From assembly GCA_002298165.1 (NCBI GenBank), contig DBMI01000084.1:483-64482 (forward strand): DNA of 64,000 bases, read 5' to 3'. Origin of the DNA: Desulfarculales bacterium UBA702 (GTDB lineage Bacteria; Desulfobacterota; Syntrophobacteria; Syntrophobacterales; Syntrophobacteraceae). The position numbers were made by a program, and so were the translations under genes. The notes below the pieces were generated by a model, which saw nothing but the letters and a program-made list of their open reading frames with translations, did not search any database and was not told the DNA's origin. Positions 8,402 to 16,949 of this stretch are shown here, piece by piece (the first letter of the stretch is position 1; each line of letters starts with the position of its first letter).

Positions 8402-9652
8402 CTAAATCCGCTCCGCGTCGGTCAGAGCGGTTTTTCGGCTGCCGTTCCAGGGAGCGAAACGGGTGAGGAGCAGTATTCCCGGGATTGCGCCAAGCGTGCT
8501 CACGGTGAAAAACGGCGCCCATCCGAGCATCTGTACCATCGCTCCGGAGGGAGCGCCGGCAAGAATCGGCGTTGCCGCCATGAAACTGGTAAGAAGTGCG
8601 TACTGAGTAGCCGTGAAGCGCTTGTCGCAAAGGCTCATCATGAAAGCTATAAAAGCGGCGTTGCCCATCCCACCCGACAAGTTCTCGATCCCGATTGCCG
8701 CAACCATTGCCGGATAGCTCTTGCCTATCAGGGCCACCCCGGTGAAGGAAAGGTTCGAGAGCGCCTGAAAAATTCCGAAAATCCACAAAGATTTATTGAT
8801 TCCGATCCTTGCGACAACCGCCCCTCCCGCGAGGCTGCCCGCGATTGAGGAAATTAGCCCGAAAGCCTTGTTGACCGTCCCGACGTCTGATCGTGAGAAA
8901 CCAAGATCGAGCAGGAAAGGTGTAGTCATAGCACCCGCCAGGTCGTATCCGAGCTTGTACAACATTATGAAAACGAGCATTTCAATTGCGCCGGCGCGTT
9001 TGAAGTAGGCAGATAGAGGACCCCAGACGGCTTCCCCGAGGCTTCGTGGGGGAACGACCTTGACCTCGGGCTCAGGCGCCGCGAGGGTAAATACAACGCA
9101 GACCAGCATTACTCCCGCGATCAGAGTGTAAACGGATTCCCAGGGAATATGATCGGAGAGTATCAGCGCGACGGCACCCGATACCAGCATGGCAAACCGG
9201 TAGCCGACCACTCCGGTTGCTGCCCCCGGCCCCAGTTCTTTTTCGCGAAGCACGTCCGCGCGGTAAGCGTCTATGGCTATGTCCTGGCTCGCGCTGAGGA
9301 ATGCGGTAAAAAGTGCTATGCACGCCGCGAGCATGGGAAACGAACCGGGCGAGGATCGGCCCAGCGAGAAGATGCTGATGACCAGCATGATTTGCAGTGC
9401 TATAATCCAGCCTCGCCGCCTCCCGAGCCACGGAGGCGTGAACCGGTCCATCAACGGGGCCCAGAGTACCTTGAGAACGTAAGGAAGTCCGACCAGAGAA
9501 AACAGGCCAACAATGCTCAGATCGACCTTCTCGGTCATGAGCCAGGCTTGGAGCGTCGAACGTGTGAGGGCAAGTGGAAGCCCTGACGAGAAGCCAAGGC
9601 CAAGAAGGCCAAGGACGCGCCTGTTGGTGTATATCGAAAGCCAGTTTGCCAT
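8402..9652 (-). CDS. ampG: AmpG-type muropeptide permease (MFS)
   Basis: A 416-residue major-facilitator protein with about 12 hydrophobic segments. The N-terminal half has the AmpG pattern: GLGFSSGLPLALT, LPYVLKVLWAPLMDR and GRRRGWI. The known family role is uptake of GlcNAc-anhydroMurNAc peptides for cell-wall recycling. Being convergent with a lytic transglycosylase, which makes those anhydro-muropeptides, supports the assignment. Start supported by GGGAAATA before ATG. Confidence 0.9.
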   Translation of the reverse strand: MANWLSIYTNRRVLGLLGLGFSSGLPLALTRSTLQAWLMTEKVDLSIVGLFSLVGLPYVLKVLWAPLMDRFTPPWLGRRRGWIIALQIMLVISIFSLGRSSPGSFPMLAACIALFTAFLSASQDIAIDAYRADVLREKELGPGAATGVVGYRFAMLVSGAVALILSDHIPWESVYTLIAGVMLVCVVFTLAAPEPEVKVVPPRSLGEAVWGPLSAYFKRAGAIEMLVFIMLYKLGYDLAGAMTTPFLLDLGFSRSDVGTVNKAFGLISSIAGSLAGGAVVARIGINKSLWIFGIFQALSNLSFTGVALIGKSYPAMVAAIGIENLSGGMGNAAFIAFMMSLCDKRFTATQYALLTSFMAATPILAGAPSGAMVQMLGWAPFFTVSTLGAIPGILLLTRFAPWNGSRKTALTDAERI

Positions 9653-9733
9653 TATTTCCCAATCGGTGGATTCTGGATGATCTGCCCCGGGTCGCAGTGT
9701 ACCCTGAGACCGAAGGCGGGAACAAGTTATAAC

Positions 9734-9820
9734 TCACCGCAGAGCACGCGGAGAGCGCTGAGAAGAGCGTGTAATAATATTTCCCCGCATCCTCCGCGAT
9801 CTCTGCATCCTCTGCGGTGA
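9734..9820. repeat. Interspersed inverted repeat
   Basis: TCACCGCAGAG at 9734-9744 and its perfect complement CTCTGCGGTGA at 9810-9820, with further imperfect pairing between (CGCGGAG / CTCCGCG). This resembles the common 'CACCGCAGAG' extragenic repeat of many bacteria. It lies just before the radical SAM gene. Confidence 0.55.
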
Positions 9821-9848
9821 ATGGCCCTTTCCAGTACAGGATGGTTTA

Positions 9849-10949
9849 GTGATTCAATTTGCCGATTTTGCCCAAAAGTGGTCCCTGGACGCCGGCCCTC
9901 TCGAAGCAGTTGTCCGGGAACACCCATTCAGGCTTAGCGGTCATTTCGAACGTCTGATACACCGGATTGGCGATCCTGTCTGGAGGCAGTTCGTGCCGGA
10001 TGTCCGCGAGCTTTCGGATCTCTCCGGGCTCGAAGATCCCCTGGCTGAAGAAAACCTCTCGCCTGTCCCGAATTTGGTTCACAGGTATCCCAACCGGGTG
10101 CTCTGGCTTGTTTCCAATCGATGCGCGGTCCATTGCCGGTTTTGCACCCGCAAGAGGAAATGGCGCGGAGCCGCTATCTCTCATTGTAACGCGGATGGAC
10201 CTGCTCAGATGCCCGGCCACGGCTCTGCCCTTCACTTCATCGCCGGAAACACGGCAATACAGGACGTACTCCTCTCGGGCGGAGATCCCCTGCTTCTGCC
10301 GCTGCCCGAACTTGCCGAAATCCTGTTAAAGCTGCGACAGATACCGCATGTGCGGATAGTCAGGATAGGCACGCGCGTTCCCTGTGCCATGCCCGAACTG
10401 GTTACGCCCGAACTTGCCGCCCTACTCTCCAGGCACCACCCCATTTATGTGAATATCCACTGCAATCACCCCTCGGAACTCAGTCCCGAGGCAGAAAACG
10501 CTTGCAGGCTGCTGGCCGATGCCGGTGTTCCGTTGGGTAGCCAGACCGTGCTGCTAAAAGAGGTAAACGACAACGAGTCTATCCTTGGCGAGCTTTTTCA
10601 TCATCTGCTCGAAATCCGAGTTCGCCCATATTACCTGATGCAAATGGACCTTACGCGCGGGACCGCCCATTTTCGAACCCCTGTTTCAGCAGGTTTGCGG
10701 ATCTTGCGAAAGCTTCGAAACCACATATCAGGCCTGGCAATCCCCCATTTTGTAATCGACCTGCCGGGCGGCCACGGCAAAACGGCTCTTATTCCTGAGA
10801 TGGTTCGCGAGATCAAAAAAGGTCAAATGATTGTGGAAAACTATCTTGGTAGGCCGGTATCGTACCCGCTGCTGCAATTTGAAGAAGAGGAACTTGTCGA
10901 ACTGTTGCACACAAGAAAAGGGCTCTCGAGAAAGCGTCCTGCCAAATAA
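9849..10949 (+). CDS. KamA/EpmB-family radical SAM aminomutase
   Basis: A 366-residue member of the lysine 2,3-aminomutase family. The radical SAM cluster motif is C92-xxx-C96-xx-C99, followed by TRKRKW as in KamA. The PLP lysine lies in DLPGGHGK (K311). Length is between EpmB (about 340) and KamA (about 415 or more), so the substrate could be free lysine or a lysine of elongation factor P; no epmA or efp is in the window. GTG start at 9849. No obvious operon partner. Confidence 0.85.
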   Translation: MIQFADFAQKWSLDAGPLEAVVREHPFRLSGHFERLIHRIGDPVWRQFVPDVRELSDLSGLEDPLAEENLSPVPNLVHRYPNRVLWLVSNRCAVHCRFCTRKRKWRGAAISHCNADGPAQMPGHGSALHFIAGNTAIQDVLLSGGDPLLLPLPELAEILLKLRQIPHVRIVRIGTRVPCAMPELVTPELAALLSRHHPIYVNIHCNHPSELSPEAENACRLLADAGVPLGSQTVLLKEVNDNESILGELFHHLLEIRVRPYYLMQMDLTRGTAHFRTPVSAGLRILRKLRNHISGLAIPHFVIDLPGGHGKTALIPEMVREIKKGQMIVENYLGRPVSYPLLQFEEEELVELLHTRKGLSRKRPAK

Positions 10950-11030
10950 ATGTTATCCTTGAAATAGCCTTGCTTTGATGTTATTCCATTTTCCCAATAC
11001 CTTCTCATTTTACAGGGATATTGGCGAAAA

Positions 11031-11852
11031 ATGCGCTTTATAGCCTGGTTAACTATTCTAATGTCATTCTTGCTCGTCGAATCGGCGATTTGCGCCCCTT
11101 ACACCGACAGGATCGATTCCATACCCGATATTGCCCAAACCGACCCGAGTGCGCAATTTCCCGATGGAGGGTCGGCTTTCTGCGGGCCATGCGCCGTCTC
11201 GAATTCCTTGTTCTGGCTTGGCGGTAATGGCTACGGCAATCTGCTACCCCGCGCAAAGGAACCCTTCGATATCCATGTGGAGCTTACAAAGCTTATCGCC
11301 TCCCCGCAATACATGGATACTAGCTCTGAGTGGGGCACCTCCCCGGCCAGCCTCATTGAGGGAGTCGCAAAATACCTCCATGATTGCGGCTACGATTACA
11401 AGGAGCTTTCATACCAGGGATGGCGCAATGTGCCGCGCCGGTTTCAGTCTGGAATCAAAACCCCCCAACCCGAATGGATAAAGGCCGGCCTTGAAGGCGA
11501 CTCCGCTGTATGGCTGAATGTGGGGTGGTACCGCTTTTCACCCGAAAAACGAGAGTATCTGCGGGTGGGAGGTCATTGGGTCACTCTGGCCGGCTACGGA
11601 TTGGATAAGAACGGGCAGGAAGACCCGAACGTGTTCATCGTTCATGATCCGGGTACCAGGTCAGTACAGATACCACCAAATGAATTCATTCGGCTGGAGA
11701 AGATCCGGGTCGGCACGATTGTATCAAGATCCGGTTTGAGGCAGGATGCGAAAGGCCTTTTCAAGCTCCATTCAATCATAGTCGATAGCCAGGCGCAGTT
11801 GGGCATCCTGGACGGCGTTATTCATCTCGAAATGAAAAGGCCGAATACCTGA
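11031..11852 (+). CDS. Exported C39-like cysteine peptidase domain protein
   Basis: A 273-residue protein with a signal peptide (cleavage near residue 22, after AICA). It has a papain-like C39_2-type core: candidate nucleophile C51 in FCGPCAVSN, His182 in GGHWVTLAGYG and Asp206 in FIVHDPG, in the order expected of a Cys-His-Asp triad. A second Cys (C54) lies three residues after the nucleophile. There is no ABC-transporter fusion, so it is not a bacteriocin exporter; periplasmic or secreted proteolysis is inferred. Confidence 0.75.
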   Translation: MRFIAWLTILMSFLLVESAICAPYTDRIDSIPDIAQTDPSAQFPDGGSAFCGPCAVSNSLFWLGGNGYGNLLPRAKEPFDIHVELTKLIASPQYMDTSSEWGTSPASLIEGVAKYLHDCGYDYKELSYQGWRNVPRRFQSGIKTPQPEWIKAGLEGDSAVWLNVGWYRFSPEKREYLRVGGHWVTLAGYGLDKNGQEDPNVFIVHDPGTRSVQIPPNEFIRLEKIRVGTIVSRSGLRQDAKGLFKLHSIIVDSQAQLGILDGVIHLEMKRPNT

Positions 11853-12006
11853 CAGGCAAACCCCGCCCATATGAAATCCCGTCAACAACTCCCTGTATCG
11901 GTTTTGGATTTATGCTCCCGCAGTGATTAGCCGATAAATATCTATGTCTACAGAGCATTGCACTGTCCCCCACAGGCATAAAACTACAGAAACATAGAAA
12001 GACCAG

Positions 12007-12480
12007 ATGGAAAGAGCCGATAACAGCGAGCCTTTTAATGAGAGACGCTCGGGCAAGGACAGGCGCGAAAGACCGACTTCACCATTTACACTCAGCAGCC
12101 TCTTTGGTGCAAGAAAGCATTACCGCCGAAAGGAGGACAGGAAGAGGCACTATTTTGTCGACCTCTACAGCCCTCTTGTAGTCTCCCTGCTGCTTTCAAC
12201 CATGCTGCTCTCGCTGATCGACGCGTTCCTGACACTCAGGCTGCTCGACGCAAATTTCCGGGAACTTAATCCCATAATGGACTTCTTTTTGGAAATTGGC
12301 CCGACTGCATTCATCCTTGTAAAGTGGGTCCTCACTTCGGTTGGCCTTCTCGTTCTGCTGGTCCTGAAAAACGTCTATTTCCTGAGGGGTAAGGTAAAGA
12401 CGGCCGCACTGCTGGCGGTCTTCCCGTTGCTTTACCTGGTGCTTATCGTCTACGAGCTTGTGATGGTGATGAACCTATGA
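12007..12480 (+). CDS. DUF5658-like small membrane protein
   Basis: 157 residues. The N-terminal third is basic with the RRSGKDRR motif. Three hydrophobic segments follow (about 58-80, 95-118, 130-152), with the family-like pattern DAFLTLRLL...ELNP. Function unknown. The stop overlaps the ATG of the lipoprotein gene by 4 bp (ATGA), so the two are translationally coupled. Confidence 0.72.
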   Translation: MERADNSEPFNERRSGKDRRERPTSPFTLSSLFGARKHYRRKEDRKRHYFVDLYSPLVVSLLLSTMLLSLIDAFLTLRLLDANFRELNPIMDFFLEIGPTAFILVKWVLTSVGLLVLLVLKNVYFLRGKVKTAALLAVFPLLYLVLIVYELVMVMNL

Positions 12481-13238
12481 GCATCCCGCGGCAGAAAACG
12501 TATTCACTTCGCGCTCTACGCTGCTTTTTCTTTGCAGCTGCCTGTTTTGCCGTTTTACTGACTGGCTGCGCCCCCGGATTTCGGCTTGCTCATCCCCTGG
12601 CAACTCATAATCTGGAATCCGAAAAGCCCGGCTGGTGGTATGCATCTTTCAGAATTCGCTGGAACCAAGACGAAGAGCCATTGTGGTATATCGATTCGAT
12701 GATAGCCCACAAAGTGGCGGCACCAGTCCTCGAAGAATTCAAAAAAGAAATCCTCCTATGGCGCTTCCATAGGAGGGCAGCCCCGGATGCCTCAGGACAC
12801 CGGTTCACCTTGATAGTATACTCCCCCCCTGATGTTGCGCGCAGGGCCTTTGGCGCCATGGATTCCAGCATAGTGCTCGAAGAGCTGAAAACCACCGGCG
12901 TAGTTTTGAAGGTTTCCTATGATGATACAAAGAAGATCGCCAAGCCCCATGTCGAGGACACCAGCGACCAAGCCTGGTCAAAACCACTGCAGAGATCATG
13001 GCCATGGTTCATAATGGGCGTAAGCGAGACGTGGCTCGATCTGATAGAGCAGTACGCAAACGACGGCCGCCCAAAACCTCTGACGATCGACGAGATGATG
13101 GAGTTCTACAAGGGAGTGGATAAATCGGTAACCGAGGCGTGGACGAAGGAAGGATCCCATGCATTCCTGCATCACCTGAATGCTCTTTTTGGCTACAAAC
13201 CCGTAACAGTTCAGGGCAAATATCCAGTAAGATTCTAA
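12477..13238 (+). CDS. Putative lipoprotein, function unknown
   Basis: 253 residues. The N-terminal signal ends in the lipobox LLTGC (Cys at about 31), so lipidation and membrane anchoring are expected. The body is mixed alpha/beta and Trp-rich, with no family recognised. It overlaps the preceding DUF5658-like gene by ATGA, suggesting the two products act together. Confidence 0.75.
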   Translation: MSIPRQKTYSLRALRCFFFAAACFAVLLTGCAPGFRLAHPLATHNLESEKPGWWYASFRIRWNQDEEPLWYIDSMIAHKVAAPVLEEFKKEILLWRFHRRAAPDASGHRFTLIVYSPPDVARRAFGAMDSSIVLEELKTTGVVLKVSYDDTKKIAKPHVEDTSDQAWSKPLQRSWPWFIMGVSETWLDLIEQYANDGRPKPLTIDEMMEFYKGVDKSVTEAWTKEGSHAFLHHLNALFGYKPVTVQGKYPVRF

Positions 13239-13317
13239 CCGCTTATCAGGAAAAAACTGTATATCAAAGCGGCGGATAGCCCCTTTTCAGCACGAGCCAG
13301 CCAGCATTTGTCCTCCT

Positions 13318-13857
13318 TTAAATTCGTATCAGGAAACCGTCACGCCTGTGAAAATCCGGCCGCGGCCCCGTGTGCGAAAGGGACCAGTATGAGAGTGCGC
13401 CTTTCGGGCTTCGAATAACCGCGCTCAGTACCGCCTCCAGTTGTGCAGCGTGAGGCAGAATCTTTTCAAGGTCGATTTCGAGCGACATTGAATGGAAACC
13501 ACCATCATCACCTATCCGGATCGGAAGTGTCGAAAATGCCTCCTCCTCACGCATGCCCTCCCGGTATGAATCGAAGCGGTATACGTTCCAGTCGCCGGAG
13601 GGTGAGACGTTGAATTCCCAGTAATTTTTTAAACCTCTTTGGGCCAGAAAAATCTCGAAGCAGGTATCTTGCCACAGGCCATCTCTACGGAGCGGGACCT
13701 CGGCCGGAGGCGGAATGACAGCCGAAGCTCTACTGCCGGCCAGTTCCCATGAAACCGACAGTTTACTTTTAAGCCGATCCGCGGTGCAGCGGATTTCAAG
13801 TCCAGAGGTATGGTCCGAACCGGGAAAAGGCTCGATCAAAAACGCACGGCCGCTCAC
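13318..13857 (-). CDS. DOMON-like domain protein
   Basis: 179 residues, predicted cytosolic. It has the beta-sandwich pattern DGLWQDTCFEIFLA followed by YWEFNVSPSGDWNVYRFDSYR, as in the DOMON-like type-9 group (ligand binding to sugar or heme). ATGA overlap with the upstream phosphotransferase gene, so it is probably the second gene of a two-gene operon. Ligand unknown. Confidence 0.75.
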   Translation of the reverse strand: MSGRAFLIEPFPGSDHTSGLEIRCTADRLKSKLSVSWELAGSRASAVIPPPAEVPLRRDGLWQDTCFEIFLAQRGLKNYWEFNVSPSGDWNVYRFDSYREGMREEEAFSTLPIRIGDDGGFHSMSLEIDLEKILPHAAQLEAVLSAVIRSPKGALSYWSLSHTGPRPDFHRRDGFLIRI

Positions 13858-14975
13858 CCCAACTCCTTTATTATTCGGCGAATTGCGCTTTCCTGTGATT
13901 CGATACTTGCCGCCAGCCGGAACTGGACGAGTGCCCTCGCAAGGTTATGCCCCTCGTAGGCCACTTTGAAGTAGAGGTTTCCCACCAGGTAATCGGTGAA
14001 GAATCTCAAACCTAGTTCGAAAGCAATCAGGCGTGCGGCATCGAAAATATATTCTCGCTCCACGGGGGTGAGATATTCACCGGCAGACGAAAAATAGCCC
14101 CGAAGAACTGCCCGGCACAGATCGAGGTCGAATCGCGCTTCACCATCGACGGCATCTTCTCCCGCGGGGTTGCATGACGACCGCAGGCAATCTCCGATGT
14201 CATAGTGAATGAGGCCGGGCTTGACTGTGTCGAGATCGATCATGGCAATCGCCCGCCGGGTCGTTGTATCAATCAGTATGTTATTGGCCTTTGGGTCGCC
14301 GTGGATAGGACGCAAACCAAACATGCCCTGTGCTCGTGCAGATTCCAGAACTTGCGCCAGGTCCCTGCGGGAATTTATAAAATCATAACAGAAGAGGATT
14401 TCGGGAGATGCACCCGGTTTTGACCCCGCCAGGACTTCATCATACCGTTGAAGGTACAGCGGTGTTACATGGAAGCCTTCGAGTGTATCGGAGAGCTTTT
14501 CCGCCGGCAGGTCTCGGATGAGAGAATGAAAAGTTCCGAGCGCCCAACCAACTTCCCGTGCATGCTCCTCGTCTTGAACTGAGTCGATTGACTCCGCGCC
14601 CTCGATAAAGCTCATGGCCCGCCAGAAAGACCCGAAAGGATCAATCCAGTGATCCTTTAAATCAGTGGTGAGGATTATGCGGGAAATTTCCCAGCGCCTA
14701 CCCTCACCTAGTGGAAAGTTTTCCATGCGATTCAGGACGTGATCGGAAAAGATGCGGAGATTGCGCATCACGAGTTCGGGCTGCCGGAATACATGCCTGT
14801 TCAGCCGCTGGAGAATAAAAGGCTTGCCCTCTTCCGCCGGCCTGACCAAAAAGGTGTCATTTACGTTACCCCTGCCGAATTCGCTGACATCGGCTATCGG
14901 GCAATCACAAAACCGGCCGGCTGCTTCCATGGCGAAATCCTTTCCCCGGCCGCTTGCGCTAAATTGGTTTGTCAT
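13854..14975 (-). CDS. APH-family phosphotransferase, N-acetylhexosamine-kinase-like
   Basis: A 373-residue kinase-fold protein. The catalytic loop IHGDPKANNIL supplies Asp and Asn, and the metal-binding segment IDLDTVKPGLIHYDIGD follows. The latter matches N-acetylhexosamine 1-kinase (NahK) more than antibiotic kinases. Sugar phosphorylation is therefore inferred, not drug resistance. Translationally coupled to the DOMON-like gene (4-bp overlap). Confidence 0.8.
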   Translation of the reverse strand: MTNQFSASGRGKDFAMEAAGRFCDCPIADVSEFGRGNVNDTFLVRPAEEGKPFILQRLNRHVFRQPELVMRNLRIFSDHVLNRMENFPLGEGRRWEISRIILTTDLKDHWIDPFGSFWRAMSFIEGAESIDSVQDEEHAREVGWALGTFHSLIRDLPAEKLSDTLEGFHVTPLYLQRYDEVLAGSKPGASPEILFCYDFINSRRDLAQVLESARAQGMFGLRPIHGDPKANNILIDTTTRRAIAMIDLDTVKPGLIHYDIGDCLRSSCNPAGEDAVDGEARFDLDLCRAVLRGYFSSAGEYLTPVEREYIFDAARLIAFELGLRFFTDYLVGNLYFKVAYEGHNLARALVQFRLAASIESQESAIRRIIKELG

Positions 14976-15139
14976 TAAATTCCTCGAACCCCGAAGTTTA
15001 AACCAGGCGATCCGAAACCATAAAGATTTGGCGCCGTTTCATTGCAACATGGAATTTGTAACTAAATTGGAGTATGTAGGAGCGCTGGTCGGAAGTCAAC
15101 TTCCTCAAAAACTTTGATCTTTGAAGGAGTCATCGAGAC

Positions 15140-15742
15140 ATGCTGAGCAAAGCATTTTTATTGGCGTTAACTTTTTGCTGCGCCCTGACAATACAAAACA
15201 GCGCCAGGGCCGCTGAGGAGCAGGCAGTGGAGAAATCAAAAAATCCAGTCGTGGTAATGAAGACCTCGGAAGGGACCATTAAAATCGAACTTTGGGCCGA
15301 TAAGGCACCGGCAACCGTAAAGAACTTCCTTGAGTACGTGGACGAGGGCTTCTACGATGGGACGATTTTTCACCGGGTAATTGATAATTTCATGATCCAG
15401 GGCGGCGGATTCACCCCGGAAATGAAGCAGAAATCACCGCATCCACCTATAAAGAATGAAGCGGCCAAGGAACTGCAGAACGACGTCGGCACAATTGCAA
15501 TGGCACGCACAAATGAGGTCAACAGCGCAACCTCGCAGTTCTTCATAAACGTCGTGAATAACGTCTCTTTGAACCATAGGGACGAAACGCCGCCGGGATT
15601 TGGCTACGCCGTTTTCGGCAAAGTGATAGATGGTATGGATGTGGTAAACAAGATAAAAAAAGTCCCGACTACCAGGGTCTCAATGTTCCAGGATGTCCCC
15701 TCAAAGCCCGTGGTGATCGAGAGCGTAAAGCGCGAACAGTAG
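15140..15742 (+). CDS. Periplasmic cyclophilin-type peptidyl-prolyl isomerase
   Basis: 200 residues with a signal peptide (cleavage after ARA near residue 25). The cyclophilin core has FHRVI, FMIQGGG, AMARTNEVNSATSQFFIN and GYAVFGKVIDGMDVV, including the catalytic Arg of FHRVI. Periplasmic PpiA-like folding role. Followed by a strong terminator at 15808-15839. Confidence 0.93.
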   Translation: MLSKAFLLALTFCCALTIQNSARAAEEQAVEKSKNPVVVMKTSEGTIKIELWADKAPATVKNFLEYVDEGFYDGTIFHRVIDNFMIQGGGFTPEMKQKSPHPPIKNEAAKELQNDVGTIAMARTNEVNSATSQFFINVVNNVSLNHRDETPPGFGYAVFGKVIDGMDVVNKIKKVPTTRVSMFQDVPSKPVVIESVKREQ

Positions 15743-15807
15743 AGTACTGAAAATAAGCGCACCCGAAGACACGCGTCTAAACCTTTGAACCCAGTGAGCA
15801 CAAAGAA

Positions 15808-15839
15808 GCGGGGGAACGGCTTTTAAGCAGCTCCCCCGC
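15808..15839. terminator. Intrinsic terminator between cyclophilin and cydB
   Basis: GCGGGGGA (15808-15815) pairs perfectly with TCCCCCGC (15832-15839). A T-run follows on the plus strand, and a weaker TTCTTTG on the minus strand, so it may also serve cydB. Confidence 0.8.
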
Positions 15840-15878
15840 CTTTTTTCAATTTCCAGTCCAGTCCAGCATTGAAGCCGT

Positions 15879-16949
15879 TTATCCAGCCTTTAAACCACTT
15901 GCCGTCCGCGCCTTGATGGCTCCAACCGCGCCCTGTCCAGCTGCAGCAACTTCTGGAGTGCTTTCTTTGGCAAAAAATCTGTATACCCAAACCTGGTAGG
16001 CGATGACAACTGGTACGAAAACCAGCGCCACACCCAGCATGATCTTGAGGGTCAGAGTGCTGGAGGCTGAATTGAAAGCGGTGAGGCTGAACGCCGGATT
16101 TATACTCGATATGAGCATATTTGGGTAAAGCCCGGTAACCCCGAAAAGTGTTACAGCGATGATGAAAATCGCCGATGAGAACCAGGCTTTCAGCCACTCT
16201 GATTTAGCGATGAAGAAACGTATGGCAAAAAGCGCGGCAACGGCTGCCAGGGGAATTACCGCAAGTCCCGGCGTTTTCAGGTAATTGTCATACAGTTTAG
16301 TGCTGAACCAGGTGGCGGCGAGAAAAATAACGGCCATTGCGGCAAGCACAAACCAGATTCGGGCGGCAACCAGGCCGGCTCTTTTCCTGAGGTCTCCTCC
16401 GGATTTGATTGTGAGCCAGATAGAGCCGTGTACCAGGAAAATCAGGACGAAAAGAATGCCCCCCATCAGGCCGTAGACGTTCAGAAGCGAAAACAGGCTT
16501 CCCTGGTAAACTCCCTGTCCGTCGATCAGTATGCCGCGGAAAAGATTTGCGAAGGCCACACCAAAAAGGAGCCCCGGGGCGAAGTTGCCTATCCAAAGGC
16601 CAAAATCCCAGAATCTTTTCCATCCACTGCTTTCGAAGTTCGATCGGAACTCCATGGCGACCCCGCGCACGATAAGCGCGAAAAGGATCAGGAGAAGCGC
16701 CGAATAGAGGCTGCTAAACATCACGGCGTAGGTCTTGGGGAATGCGGCAAAGGTTACTCCGCCTGCCGTTATCAGCCAGACCTCGTTACCGTTCCAGTAA
16801 GGCCCCATGCTCTTGTATATTGCGCGCCGTTCGGCTTCATCCTTCGCTATGAAGGGCATGAGGGTGCCGATTCCAAAATCGAAGCCATCCAGGGCGAAGT
16901 AGGCCGCCCAGAGAATTCCCCATAGTGCAAACCAGATCGTCTCAAGCAT
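15879..16949 (-). CDS. cydB: Cytochrome bd ubiquinol oxidase subunit II
   Basis: 356 residues from the chosen ATG (MLETIWFALWG), with the family N-terminus DGFDFGIG, the GPYWNGNEVWLITAGG motif and nine or so hydrophobic helices. A perfect-looking GGAGGTGG lies just upstream of this ATG, inside the end of cydA; the longer reading frame starting at 17012 lies within cydA and lacks support. The start overlaps the cydA stop by 8 bp, so translation is coupled. Function with CydA: quinol oxidation and O2 reduction at low oxygen. Confidence 0.95.
   Translation of the reverse strand: MLETIWFALWGILWAAYFALDGFDFGIGTLMPFIAKDEAERRAIYKSMGPYWNGNEVWLITAGGVTFAAFPKTYAVMFSSLYSALLLILFALIVRGVAMEFRSNFESSGWKRFWDFGLWIGNFAPGLLFGVAFANLFRGILIDGQGVYQGSLFSLLNVYGLMGGILFVLIFLVHGSIWLTIKSGGDLRKRAGLVAARIWFVLAAMAVIFLAATWFSTKLYDNYLKTPGLAVIPLAAVAALFAIRFFIAKSEWLKAWFSSAIFIIAVTLFGVTGLYPNMLISSINPAFSLTAFNSASSTLTLKIMLGVALVFVPVVIAYQVWVYRFFAKESTPEVAAAGQGAVGAIKARTASGLKAG

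Noticed and set aside
13854..14975. Aminoglycoside resistance gene
   Set aside because: The kinase fold is shared, but the PGLIHYDIGD segment and the DOMON-like partner fit a sugar kinase better.
16428..16925. 165-codon frame on the plus strand
   Set aside because: Lies wholly inside cydB in antisense; composition and lack of a ribosome site mark it as a shadow.
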